From contig LDAQ01000100.1 of NCBI GenBank assembly GCA_001028025.1, positions 35,511-99,510 of the forward strand: DNA of 64,000 nt. The letters are read 5' to 3'. Origin of the DNA: Faecalicatena fissicatena. GTDB lineage: Bacteria > Bacillota > Clostridia > Lachnospirales > Lachnospiraceae. Within the stretch, counting starts at the first letter, position 1. Every line of letters starts with the position of its first letter. The notes under the pieces are model-generated. The model worked only from the letters and a program-made list of their open reading frames with translations, did not search any database and was not told the DNA's origin. This document shows positions 17,754-25,730 of this stretch, piece by piece. The translations under genes and the position numbers were made by a program.

Positions 17754-18656
17754 ATGTATGATATTGGAATTATAGGCGGAGGTACGGCCGGAATGACTGC
17801 GGCGATATATGGACAGAGAGCCGGGAAACGCACGGTGATTATTGAGAGTATGAATTTCGGCGGACAGATTACGTCTTCTCATAACGTTGAGAACTATCCT
17901 GGGATTGCAAGTGTTAGCGGCAGCGAATTTTCCATGAATCTGCTGGATCAGGCGATGAAACTGGGAACAGAGACCGTGATGGAACAGGTAACCGGCATCC
18001 GGGAGGAGGGGGGCATTAAGATCATAGAAACTGCAGGAAAAGAGTATCCGTGCAGAACCGTGATCATTGCCACAGGAGTGACACACAGACATATGGGACT
18101 GGAAAAGGAGATCCAGCTTACCGGATCGGGAGTTTCCTATTGTGCCACATGTGACGGGGCATTTTTCAGAGGCCGTGATGTTGCGGTCATCGGAGGCGGC
18201 AATACAGCTCTCCAGGATGCAGAATTCCTTTCCAACTACTGTAATAAAGTCTATCTGGTGCACCGGAGGGATGAATTCCGTGGAGACAGCAGCCTGGTAG
18301 ATGCGCTGAAGCAAAGAGACAATGTGGAATTTGTGCTCAGTGCAACTGTGAAAGACATTGTAGGCGAGACCATGGTGGAAGGACTGATCCTGAACAATAA
18401 AAAGACCGGCGAAGACTTTAAGATCGAAGTTGCAGGCGTGTTTGTAGCAATCGGACAGATCCCCCAGAATCAGTTATTTGCCGATTTCATAAAACTGGAT
18501 GCAGACGGATTCATACTGGCTTCTGAGGACTGTATGACCTCCAGGCCAGGCGTGTATGCAGCCGGAGACTGCCGTACAAAAGAAGTGCGCCAGCTCACAA
18601 CCGCGGCGGCAGATGGGGCTGTAGCAGCGCTGGCGGCATGTAAGTTTATGGTGTGA
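17754..18656 (+). CDS. trxB: Thioredoxin reductase
   Basis: A 300-residue FAD-dependent NADPH oxidoreductase. The FAD motif GIIGGGTAGMTAAIYG is at the N-terminus, the redox disulfide CATC in SYCATCDGAFF near residue 135, the NADPH motif VAVIGGGNTALQDAEFL after it, and the late FAD motif GVYAAGDCR. I chose ATG 17754 with AAGGAGGA seven bases upstream; the open frame extends 31 codons upstream, but that part is not family-like. It directly follows nrdD and probably reduces the redoxin domain fused to NrdD. A giant palindromic structure begins 7 bases past its stop. Confidence 0.94.
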   Translation: MYDIGIIGGGTAGMTAAIYGQRAGKRTVIIESMNFGGQITSSHNVENYPGIASVSGSEFSMNLLDQAMKLGTETVMEQVTGIREEGGIKIIETAGKEYPCRTVIIATGVTHRHMGLEKEIQLTGSGVSYCATCDGAFFRGRDVAVIGGGNTALQDAEFLSNYCNKVYLVHRRDEFRGDSSLVDALKQRDNVEFVLSATVKDIVGETMVEGLILNNKKTGEDFKIEVAGVFVAIGQIPQNQLFADFIKLDADGFILASEDCMTSRPGVYAAGDCRTKEVRQLTTAAADGAVAALAACKFMV

Positions 18657-18662
18657 TGGACG

Positions 18663-18957
18663 CCTGTCCTGGATGGTGTATGGGGCGCAGGAGGGGATGT
18701 CTGCCGGTGTTTTTGGATACCGGCCGTTTAGCCTGGTTTCCCTAGGGATAAAATAGAAAAATCTGATGGAACCGGCGACATGCGGCCCCAAATCTGATGA
18801 TTTGGGGCCTTAGTCGCCTCAGACTTTGCTTGGTAAAGCAAAGTCTGTCCATCAGATTTTTCTATTTTATCCCAAGGGAAACACACGGCACACTAGAAGG
18901 CATCCAAAAACACCGGCAGACATCCCCTCCTGCGCCCCATACACCATCCAGGACAGG
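18663..18957. repeat. Giant two-headed inverted repeat A
   Basis: A perfect 56-bp inverted repeat (18663-18718 with 18902-18957) is followed, after an unpaired stretch, by a 35-bp stem with one mismatch (18736-18770 with 18848-18882). The enclosed centre holds exactly two hairpins: GGCCCCAAAT (18784-18793) with its complement at 18800-18809, clamped by GCGAC/GTCGC, and CAGACTTTGCTT (18820-18831) with 18836-18847. As DNA it could extrude as a large cruciform; as RNA it is a Y-shaped molecule about 295 nt long. Open frames here are mirror artefacts of the repeat and are not credible genes. Confidence 0.9.
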
Positions 18958-19120
18958 CTGGGTGCATCCAGGCGGGAGAGGCGGATTGGACTGGCTGGTA
19001 GGATGATGATTTACTACAGACAAATATATCCCTGTATGATGAAAGATCCCAGATAGCCAACACAAATACGGCGCACCCGCTTTAAGAAGCCTATCTTATT
19101 TGGAATGTTTTTATCTACCG

Positions 19121-19397
19121 ATTGGATGAACGAAGCTGTATGGAAGTGCGGCAGGGCTCTTTGGGATGCTCTTTGTGGTGTTACAGCCGCTTCATCAAAA
19201 TGAAAGCCAGCATATGAACTTTTTGCAGGGCTTCAAGCCCTGCAAAAAAGCCGACTCAAGCGGGAATGCATCCGGCATTCCCGTGTTTGTCGGCGGTGTT
19301 CATCATGCTGGTTTTCATTTTGATTAGCGGCTGTTACACCACAAAGCGCATCCCAAAGAGCCCTGCCGCGCTTCCATACAGCGGCCCCTCAGCCAAT
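19121..19397. repeat. Giant two-headed inverted repeat B
   Basis: Imperfect arms of about 85 bp (19135-19219 with 19298-19382) differ at only a few positions; two of the differences would be G-U pairs in RNA. The arms extend outward through ATTGG/CCAAT to 19121 and 19397. The centre again holds exactly two hairpins: TTTTTGCAGGGCTT (19220-19233) with 19235-19248, and GCCGAC/GTCGGC (19250-19255, 19289-19294) enclosing CGGGAATGC/GCATTCCCG. The sequence is unrelated to repeat A, but the architecture and size match. No gene is seen between 18657 and 19411. Confidence 0.88.
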
Positions 19398-19411
19398 CCG
19401 TCCCGATACTC

Positions 19412-19912
19412 TCAATCCAAATAAAGCTTCATCCCCATCCAGGATTTTATGTGGTTGAGCATGGTTTCATCTGGTTCGATGATGATGCAAGTGTTTTTCT
19501 GGTCCATCTGGATCATGATGGAGTATGCTTTTGCGTTGGCATCCTGTGAGGAAAAGTCCATTGTCTTTTCCGGGCGCTGGGAGTTCAGACGCGGTGAGCC
19601 TTTTGGGGCGATGATTTCGGCCTGCTGGATGTCGAAGGTAATCAGTTTTTTTCTCTTGGATTTGCTGTAGATGGCATCTACTTCCATATCGTGGTTCAGC
19701 AGTGTGTATTCGTATTCCACATTAAACTTTGGAAATACAAAATAGTATGCCAGGAAGGCAAGAACTACTGTGATGATTACTCCCAGGAATCCGAGCAGCA
19801 GCATGGAAAATACGAGGACCAGTGCCAGTGCTGCGATGATGAGGATGCGGATTACCACATCGAGCGGGCGGGATTTGCGGGCTACGAGTTGTTCATAAAA
19901 AGCGTCATTCAT
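19412..19912 (-). CDS. Small membrane protein of unknown function (possibly DUF6106-like)
   Basis: A 166-residue protein with two closely spaced hydrophobic helices (PLDVVIRILIIAALALVLVF and a following LLLGFLGVIITVVLAFLAYY segment) at residues about 15-60. A soluble domain follows that ends in PDETMLNHIKSWM. The fold resembles small clostridial membrane proteins that are often annotated DUF6106, but I am not sure of that name. ATG 19912 is preferred over the upstream in-frame start because an AAAGGA sits before it. Its start is next to the stop of the PucR-type regulator gene, so the two are one operon. No function can be assigned. Confidence 0.7.
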   Translation of the reverse strand: MNDAFYEQLVARKSRPLDVVIRILIIAALALVLVFSMLLLGFLGVIITVVLAFLAYYFVFPKFNVEYEYTLLNHDMEVDAIYSKSKRKKLITFDIQQAEIIAPKGSPRLNSQRPEKTMDFSSQDANAKAYSIMIQMDQKNTCIIIEPDETMLNHIKSWMGMKLYLD

Positions 19913-19913
19913 A

Positions 19914-20822
19914 TCAGGGGTTCCTTTCTGTCTGTAAATAGTTAATGACCATGGTGGCAATTTTGAAAGTCATGGCATCCTCGAATCTGCGGATGTCCAG
20001 GCCTGTCCTTTTTTCAATCTGTTCCAGGCGGTAGATGAGGGTATTTCTGTGCATATGCAGCTGTCTGGATGTCTCGGCTATGTTCAGGTTGTTCTGAAAA
20101 AACTTGTTGATAGTTGCGGTTGTTTCTTCATCAAATGCATTTGGGATATCGCTGCCAAAAATCTCTTTCAGGAAGTTTTCACAAATGCTTACCGGGAGCT
20201 GGTAGATCAGCCTTCCGATACCAAGCTGGTTGTGAGGAAATACAGTCTGTTCGGAGTAAAAGAGCTTTCCTACGCGCAGTGCCAGGCTGGTCTCCTTAAA
20301 AGCACCGGGCAGCTCCAGCAGATTACAGATACTTCCGCTGTATGCGACCTGGACGTGAGTCAGTGCCTCCATGTTCAATGTGTCGACGATCATATGTGCA
20401 ATCTGGTTGATATCTTCGATCGTGTCTGATGCCTTCCTCGGACGGAGTATTACGATGCTTTTCTCGCCCATGGAAACGAGGTATGTTTTTGCCTGAGAAG
20501 GAAATAAATTTTTGAGGATCTCGATCACAGCGTCATCCAGAGTGTTTCTTGTCTCAACCAGAAATAAGATCCTTTGAGCTTCCGGCTCTATGTGCAGGCG
20601 GGCTGCCCGCTCAAAAATATCATACGCCGGTATGCTGTCTGTCATCAGGCTTTGGAGAAAATGGTTTTTGTTATATTTTTCCCTGTAAGCCAGCGTAAGA
20701 CAGCGAATCTGCGTCATTGCATTCTCAAGCTCTTCCGGCGTATCTGTGCGGACTTCCAGTGTCATGCCGGTTATTTTTTTCAGTTCAGACAAAGCCTTAT
20801 CAAGCTCCGGTGTGTTATCCAT
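19914..20822 (-). CDS. PucR/CdaR-type transcriptional regulator
   Basis: A 302-residue regulator. The C-terminal HTH of the PucR family is clear: NLNIAETSRQLHMHRNTLIY followed by RLEQIEKRTGLDIRRFED. The middle part resembles the GGDEF-like degenerate domain often found before that HTH. The N-terminus has a short region with no recognised sensor. Such proteins usually activate nearby catabolic genes. It lies 86 bases after the msmX gene on the same strand and directly before the small membrane protein gene. An imperfect GC-rich hairpin lies between msmX and this gene, without a clear T-run. The ligand and targets are unknown. Confidence 0.82.
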   Translation of the reverse strand: MDNTPELDKALSELKKITGMTLEVRTDTPEELENAMTQIRCLTLAYREKYNKNHFLQSLMTDSIPAYDIFERAARLHIEPEAQRILFLVETRNTLDDAVIEILKNLFPSQAKTYLVSMGEKSIVILRPRKASDTIEDINQIAHMIVDTLNMEALTHVQVAYSGSICNLLELPGAFKETSLALRVGKLFYSEQTVFPHNQLGIGRLIYQLPVSICENFLKEIFGSDIPNAFDEETTATINKFFQNNLNIAETSRQLHMHRNTLIYRLEQIEKRTGLDIRRFEDAMTFKIATMVINYLQTERNP

Positions 20823-20908
20823 AATCGTCCCTCGTACATATAGAATTGAAGAGGCTGCACTTTATAGTACAGCCCCTCTCTTATTTATTACATTATTATT
20901 CTAAAGCA

Positions 20909-22021
20909 TTAGTTTAAAATCGTCAACTCTGTTTCTTTATCGAATACGTGAATCTTTTCCATATCCAGTGCGAATACAGCATCATCACCTGTTCTCAGTG
21001 TTGTACGCGGATTAACGCGGGCTGTCATCTGCGTGCCTTCAACGTCGAAGTACAGATATACTTCTGCTCCGAGCAGCTCATATACTTTGATCTTAGACTT
21101 GATTACGCTGTCAGCAGAACTTGCTATGAACGCTTCTGAATCATGTACATCTTCAGGACGGATTCCGAGGACAACTGTCTTTTTGTCATAACCGCCATCG
21201 ATCAAATATTTTTTCTTGGAAGCCGGTACTTTGAGTACATGCTCGCCAACTGTCAGGGTTACATCGTTGCCAGCTACATTAACAACTGCATCCATGAAGT
21301 TCATCTGCGGGGATCCGATAAATCCGGCAACAAACAGGTTGCAAGGTGTGTTGTAAAGGTTCTGAGGTGTATCTACCTGCTGAACGATACCGTCTTTCAT
21401 AACAACGATTCTTGTTCCCAGTGTCATAGCCTCTGTCTGGTCATGTGTAACGTAGATAATAGTTGCGTTCAGATTTTCATGAAGTTTGGAAATCTCGATA
21501 CGCATCTGAACTCTCAGCTTTGCATCCAGGTTGGACAGCGGCTCATCCATCAGGAATACCTTGGGATTACGTACGATGGCACGTCCCATAGCAACACGCT
21601 GTCTCTGGCCTCCGGAAAGAGCCTTTGGCTTACGGTCGAGTAATTTATCAAGGTCGAGGATTCTTGCAGCCTCGCGTACTTTTTTGTCAATCTCATCTTT
21701 TGGTACTTTACGAAGTTTCAGACCGAATGCCATGTTGTCAAAAACGGTCATATGAGGATACAGAGCGTAGTTCTGGAATACCATTGCGATATCGCGGTCT
21801 TTCGGTTCTACATCATTCATAACCTTACCGTCGATTTCCAGAGTACCGCCTGAAATATCTTCCAGACCTGCGATCATACGAAGTGTTGTTGACTTTCCAC
21901 ATCCTGATGGTCCTACGAAGATGATAAATTCTCTATCATCAATATCCAGGTTGAAATCCTTTACTGCCTGAAATCCATTTGGATATACTTTTTGAATTCC
22001 TTTTAATGATAAACTTGCCAT
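20909..22021 (-). CDS. msmX: Sugar ABC transporter ATP-binding protein, shared MsmX/UgpC type
   Basis: A 370-residue ATPase of the CUT1 family. Walker A is GPSGCGKST, the signature LSGGQRQRVAMGRAIVR, and Walker B VFLMDEPLSNLDAKLR. The C-terminal regulatory OB domains follow from about residue 240. It is not linked to permease genes, which is the hallmark of the multitask MsmX/MsmK ATPases. Both CUT1 importers in this window (8729-11733 and 32276-35469) lack an ATPase, so this protein is the obvious candidate to power them. It has its own promoter at 22093-22121. A GGAGG ribosome site precedes the start. Confidence 0.94.
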   Translation of the reverse strand: MASLSLKGIQKVYPNGFQAVKDFNLDIDDREFIIFVGPSGCGKSTTLRMIAGLEDISGGTLEIDGKVMNDVEPKDRDIAMVFQNYALYPHMTVFDNMAFGLKLRKVPKDEIDKKVREAARILDLDKLLDRKPKALSGGQRQRVAMGRAIVRNPKVFLMDEPLSNLDAKLRVQMRIEISKLHENLNATIIYVTHDQTEAMTLGTRIVVMKDGIVQQVDTPQNLYNTPCNLFVAGFIGSPQMNFMDAVVNVAGNDVTLTVGEHVLKVPASKKKYLIDGGYDKKTVVLGIRPEDVHDSEAFIASSADSVIKSKIKVYELLGAEVYLYFDVEGTQMTARVNPRTTLRTGDDAVFALDMEKIHVFDKETELTILN

Positions 22022-22092
22022 TTGTATAGCCTCCTTAAAATAGTGTTCTTTGTTTTCTGAACTGAAATTGTGTTTCGTTACTTTCTGAATTC

Positions 22093-22121
22093 AGTATAAT
22101 AAAGAAACCGGAAATGGACAA
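22093..22121 (-). promoter_or_regulatory. msmX promoter
   Basis: On the minus strand: -35 TTGTCC (22121-22116), 17-bp spacer, -10 TATACT (22098-22093), about 70 bases before the msmX start. Confidence 0.65.
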
Positions 22122-22174
22122 TATCACGAGTAACCAAAAAATATAAAAAAATGTGTACATTTCGACCATAGGAA

Positions 22175-22435
22175 TTAATTCAGCCCTAACTGCCCCTTTA
22201 TTTCGGGGATGGAAAGGCCCTGTGTCCGGAAATTCCTGATACGTTCGATCTGCTTTACCGCTATTTCACGGGGGAAACGGCGCGTCAGATTTTCTTCCGT
22301 CTGTTCGAACGGCAGCATTCCCTCTTCGGTATAATACTTCAGGGTGCTGTAGCGTACACCGGTGATGCGTACAAGCTCACCGATAGAGACGTATTCAGAT
22401 GCAAGTATATTTTCTATAGAGCGTTGTCTTGACAT
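22175..22435 (-). CDS. MerR-like small HTH protein
   Basis: An 86-residue protein. Residues about 15-75 look like the DNA-binding part of the MerR family: YVSIGELVRITGVRYSTLKY followed by YTEEGMLPFEQTEENLTRRF and a second helix pair. There is no dimerisation coil or effector domain, so it is a short MerR-type or excisionase-like protein. It follows the 294-residue unknown gene on the same strand with a 37-base gap, and an AGGAGAG sits before its start. A partnership with that gene is inferred from position only. Confidence 0.75.
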   Translation of the reverse strand: MSRQRSIENILASEYVSIGELVRITGVRYSTLKYYTEEGMLPFEQTEENLTRRFPREIAVKQIERIRNFRTQGLSIPEIKGQLGLN

Positions 22436-22472
22436 AAGAATCTCTCCTTTTATTTATCTGAATGTACGGGGA

Positions 22473-23357
22473 TTACATAACATAACGGCGCAGGCGGACT
22501 CCCTGAATTGCGGTTTTTACCACAATCTGCGTAGGAATGCACTCATAATAAAGGTTGTCGATCTTCAGAAGCGGTACGGTTCCGGCGCGCAGGACATGCA
22601 CCACATGTCCCTTTTCATCCAGCCTGCGGATGACGCATTCCAGACGTTTATCATTTCCGGAAAACCAGGCATCAGCTTCAATGAAGATGGACTGGGAACG
22701 TTCAAAAACAGGGCAGGCAAACAGCAGCCCGGTACCAAATGGTGTGGTAAAGATTTCATCCTTCTTCTTCAGAAACTTTTGACTGAAGGCTTCAAATGAG
22801 TGGTGAATCTCGATTGGAAACAGGGATTTCGCCAGGTAAGATTCCAGATACAGCTGGTTGATCCGTGAGGCCAGGTACTCCTGTTCCGCCCTGGAAAACA
22901 GATCATAAAAACATCCGCTTTCACGGAGCAGCCAAAGCAGACAGGTCACATCGTCTGAGATATTGCCGTCTTCCATAAGCTCCGCCCGCATTCCCTCGGT
23001 CTGCCGGGTATACTCGTCTATATTGCAGCGGTATTCAAATATATTGACTCCTGCTGTAACATAATACATGTCACATGCCAGAAGATTCGGAACTTCAGTT
23101 AGCAGATCCTTTTCGGTGAGTGATTCTTTGATCTCTTTCTCGGTCTGTTTGAGTGTATGGGAAGAAACGTCCGCCGCAGACTTCAACTCCTGCTCAAGTA
23201 CAGGCTGCTGCGGCCAGCTGCCGTCCAAATACTTTTCAAGTACCTCTGCAGCCGCGATACAGCGCAGAGCGGCCTTCTTAGCCGTGGTCATATGAAGACT
23301 GTCCTGGGCGTTGAGTGCAATAAGCGAAAAACGTTCTTTTAAAGATAATTCTGACAT
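22473..23357 (-). CDS. Conserved-looking protein of unknown function
   Basis: A 294-residue protein without signal peptide or membrane helices. The N-terminal stretch SLKERFSLIALNAQDSLHMT followed by an alanine-rich helix is faintly reminiscent of GPP34 (Golgi phosphoprotein 3-like) proteins, but I cannot confirm this. The C-terminal part carries IDNLYYECIPTQIVVKTAIQ. It is followed by the MerR-like gene. The upstream region carries three tandem 7-bp repeats (23398-23418) and then a 47-bp perfect inverted repeat. Codon use looks native. Confidence 0.6.
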   Translation of the reverse strand: MSELSLKERFSLIALNAQDSLHMTTAKKAALRCIAAAEVLEKYLDGSWPQQPVLEQELKSAADVSSHTLKQTEKEIKESLTEKDLLTEVPNLLACDMYYVTAGVNIFEYRCNIDEYTRQTEGMRAELMEDGNISDDVTCLLWLLRESGCFYDLFSRAEQEYLASRINQLYLESYLAKSLFPIEIHHSFEAFSQKFLKKKDEIFTTPFGTGLLFACPVFERSQSIFIEADAWFSGNDKRLECVIRRLDEKGHVVHVLRAGTVPLLKIDNLYYECIPTQIVVKTAIQGVRLRRYVM

Positions 23358-23397
23358 AAGAATACCTCCCTTTTATACTGTGGAGAAATAAAATAGT

Positions 23398-23418
23398 TAC
23401 TTACTACTTATTACTTAT
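23398..23418. repeat. Three tandem 7-bp repeats TACTTA(C/T)
   Basis: TACTTAC, TACTTAT, TACTTAT lie head to tail about 40 bases upstream of the minus-strand gene starting at 23357. They are a candidate regulator binding array; the downstream MerR-like protein is a natural suspect. Confidence 0.5.
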
Positions 23419-23460
23419 GATTTAAATATACCATGAAAATGCCGGTATTGCAAGTGAAAG

Positions 23461-23507
23461 TTCAAAGGGGTCAGACCCCTATGGCAAAGGGGTCTGACCC
23501 CTTTGAA
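23461..23507. repeat. 47-bp perfect inverted repeat built from two GGGGTC palindromes
   Basis: Arm TTCAAAGGGGTCAGACCCC (23461-23479) is exactly complementary to GGGGTCTGACCCCTTTGAA (23489-23507), with a 9-base loop. Each arm also contains its own GGGGTC-N-GACCCC palindrome (copies 3 and 4 of the family). It lies between two divergent genes and could act as a bidirectional structural element. Confidence 0.75.
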
Positions 23508-23609
23508 GTTGTCTCTTTTAAGACGCCTCTGAGTCATATTTGAAATTAAAGGAGTTTATGCTATACTATACGTTATCTGATTAAGATTAATGGAAAGGCG
23601 GAAGTGAGG

Positions 23610-24476
23610 ATGGAAAACCAAAAGAAGGGTCTGGCATCGATACATGTTTCAGTGCTGTTGTTCGGACTGTCCGGTCTGTTTGCGAAGTGGGTGGAACTGC
23701 CCGCGGTTATTATTGTACTGGGGAGGGTGATATTCTCATCCCTTTTTTTACTGTTTCTGCTGAAGATAAAAAAAGAGAGTATGCGTCTACTGGCGGGGAA
23801 GGATTATCTGCTGATGATTACGGCAGGGATTGTGCTGGCTGTCCACTGGACGACCTTTATGCAGTCTATTCAGACTTCTACGGTTGCCATCGGAACGCTG
23901 ACGTTCTCCACATTTCCGCTGTTTGTTACTTTTCTGGAACCGGTGCTTTTTCATGAGAAACTGAGAATCTCCAGCGTTGTTTCTGCAGTTGTCATGCTGT
24001 GCGGGGTGCTGTTCATTGTGCCGGAATTCCAGCTGGGAAATGCTATGACGCAGGGCGTAATCTGGGGGATGATCGGCAGTTTTTCCTATGCGGTATTGTC
24101 TTTGATGAACAGAATGTTCATGGAGAAATATACGAGCGGTCTTACTGCGTTCTATGAACAGGCAACGGCAAGTGTTGTACTGCTGCCCTCGCTTTTTATT
24201 TTAAAACCTGCAGTAAATGGAAATGATATTCTTGTGCTTCTTCTGCTGGGAGTAGTATTTACGGCGGTGGCACATACTATGTATATTGACGGCTTGCGGA
24301 CGGTTAAAGTGCAGACCGCAGGAATCATATCCGGATTGGAATCCGTGTATGGGATACTGGCGGCATTTTTGTTCCTGGGAGAAAAGCCGGGCGTCAAAGA
24401 ACTTGCAGGCGGCGTGATTATTCTTGGCGTGGTGTTTTATTCTACGCTTGCATCATCTAAGAACTGTTCAAAATAA
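23610..24476 (+). CDS. EamA/DMT family transporter
   Basis: A 288-residue membrane protein with ten predicted helices in two EamA repeats of about 140 residues (first from VSVLLFGLSGLFAKWVELPA, second from GVIWGMIGSFSYAVLSLMNR). Members export or import amino acids, nucleosides or other small metabolites; the substrate here is unknown. ATG 23610 is preferred over GTG 23604 because AAAGGCGG lies about eight bases upstream. It is divergent from the unknown gene at 23357. It is followed by a C39-like gene 46 bases downstream, possibly in one transcript. Confidence 0.88.
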   Translation: MENQKKGLASIHVSVLLFGLSGLFAKWVELPAVIIVLGRVIFSSLFLLFLLKIKKESMRLLAGKDYLLMITAGIVLAVHWTTFMQSIQTSTVAIGTLTFSTFPLFVTFLEPVLFHEKLRISSVVSAVVMLCGVLFIVPEFQLGNAMTQGVIWGMIGSFSYAVLSLMNRMFMEKYTSGLTAFYEQATASVVLLPSLFILKPAVNGNDILVLLLLGVVFTAVAHTMYIDGLRTVKVQTAGIISGLESVYGILAAFLFLGEKPGVKELAGGVIILGVVFYSTLASSKNCSK

Positions 24477-24522
24477 AGGATAAACGACACAATATGTATG
24501 ACAGAAATACCTGGAGGTAATG

Positions 24523-25140
24523 ATGAAGAAAATATTAGATTATTTTACAATAGATGGCGAAGTCGGTGGTGATCAGGACTGGTTCAGGAATGTAGTGATG
24601 AAAGTTGGCGGCTGCGCAGCAGCAACAGCATGTGACAGCTGCATTTATTTTGCGCTGCATCAGGGCAGGACGCACTTATATCCTTTTAATGTAAACAATC
24701 TGACAAAGGAAGAGTACATTCAGTTCTCCATGAAAATGAAACCATATATCAAGCCGCGGGCATGCGGTGTAAAAAAGCTGTCTATGTTTATAGAAGGATT
24801 TGAAAACTATCTGCGGGATGCCGGAGACAATAATCTCCGGATGTCGGGCTTTGGAGGCAGCCATACTTTCGGGGAGACGGCAGATTTTATAAAGGGACAG
24901 ATTGACGCCGGTTTTCCGGTGCCCTATCTGATGCTGAGACATAAAGACCCAAAGTACAAAGATTTTGTATGGCACTGGTTTCTTTGTTTTGGTTATGAAG
25001 AGAAAGGGGGAGATCTGCTGATAACGGTGGCCACATACGGGGAAGCAAGTACCTTTTCACTTAAGGACCTGTGGGACACAGGGCATGAGGAAAAAGGCGG
25101 ACTGATCCGGTATATGGACGAATATTCAGGGGCTGATTGA
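24523..25140 (+). CDS. C39-like papain-fold protein of unknown function
   Basis: A 205-residue cytosolic protein with no signal peptide. The segment GGCAAATACDSCIYFALHQ near residue 30 looks like the active-site helix of bacteriocin-peptidase-like (C39/BtrH-type) papain folds, with one of its cysteines as nucleophile. A histidine occurs in FVWHWFLCFGYEE followed by the strand LLITVATYG, as in the His-Asp side of such enzymes. It may act as a peptidase or be non-catalytic. ATG 24523 is chosen with GGAGG five bases upstream. It lies between the EamA gene and the cyclophilin gene. Confidence 0.6.
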   Translation: MKKILDYFTIDGEVGGDQDWFRNVVMKVGGCAAATACDSCIYFALHQGRTHLYPFNVNNLTKEEYIQFSMKMKPYIKPRACGVKKLSMFIEGFENYLRDAGDNNLRMSGFGGSHTFGETADFIKGQIDAGFPVPYLMLRHKDPKYKDFVWHWFLCFGYEEKGGDLLITVATYGEASTFSLKDLWDTGHEEKGGLIRYMDEYSGAD

Positions 25141-25205
25141 CGAATCTCGTGGAATCCGCTACAATAGAGATAATTAATTTTTGTATAGAAAAGAGGAGTT
25201 TTATT

Positions 25206-25724
25206 ATGGAAAATCCAATCGTAACATTTGAAATGGAAAACGGGGATATTATGAAAGCACAATTATATCCTGATATCGCCCCAAATACTGTGAAAAATTT
25301 TGTCTCTCTTGTAAAAAAAGGATTCTATGACGGCCTGACTTTCCACCGCGTTATCAGCGGTTTTATGATTCAGGGCGGATGCCCGGACGGGACAGGCATG
25401 GGCGGCCCGGGATACACCATTAAAGGGGAATTTACACAGAATGGTTTTAGGAATGACCTGCCGCATGGAGTGGGGGTTCTTTCCATGGCCCGCGCAAACC
25501 ACCCTGATTCAGCGGGTTCCCAGTTCTTTATTATGCACAAGAAGTCACCATTTTTAGATGGAGCATACGCTGCTTTCGGAGAGATTACCGAAGGAATGGA
25601 CATTGTGAATAAGATTGCAGAAACTGCTACAGATTACAGTGATAAACCGCTGGAGGCTCAGGTTATGAAGACAGTAACGGTCGAGACATTTGGGGCAGAG
25701 TACGAAGAACCGGAAAGAGCGTAA
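25206..25724 (+). CDS. ppiB: Peptidyl-prolyl cis-trans isomerase, cyclophilin type
   Basis: A 172-residue cytosolic cyclophilin. The active-site segment FHRVISGFMIQGG contains the catalytic arginine, and later SQFFIMHKKSPFLDG is the other conserved block. It speeds proline isomerisation during protein folding. ATG 25206 has an AGAGGAG upstream; the open frame extends further, but that is not family-like. The EamA gene that follows starts 6 bases past its stop, so they are probably cotranscribed. Confidence 0.94.
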   Translation: MENPIVTFEMENGDIMKAQLYPDIAPNTVKNFVSLVKKGFYDGLTFHRVISGFMIQGGCPDGTGMGGPGYTIKGEFTQNGFRNDLPHGVGVLSMARANHPDSAGSQFFIMHKKSPFLDGAYAAFGEITEGMDIVNKIAETATDYSDKPLEAQVMKTVTVETFGAEYEEPERA

Positions 25725-25730
25725 GGTAAT

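Noticed and set aside
18797..19065. Open frames inside the giant inverted repeats
   Set aside because: They occur as mirror images in both arms, have no ribosome binding site and no protein-like pattern; the DNA is explained by the palindrome.
18663..19397. Integron attC sites or CRISPR-related RNA
   Set aside because: No attC core sequences, integrase, spacers or cas genes are visible; the stems are much longer than attC stems.
20850..20885. Intrinsic terminator after msmX
   Set aside because: The hairpin is imperfect and no T-run follows on the minus strand, so termination cannot be claimed.
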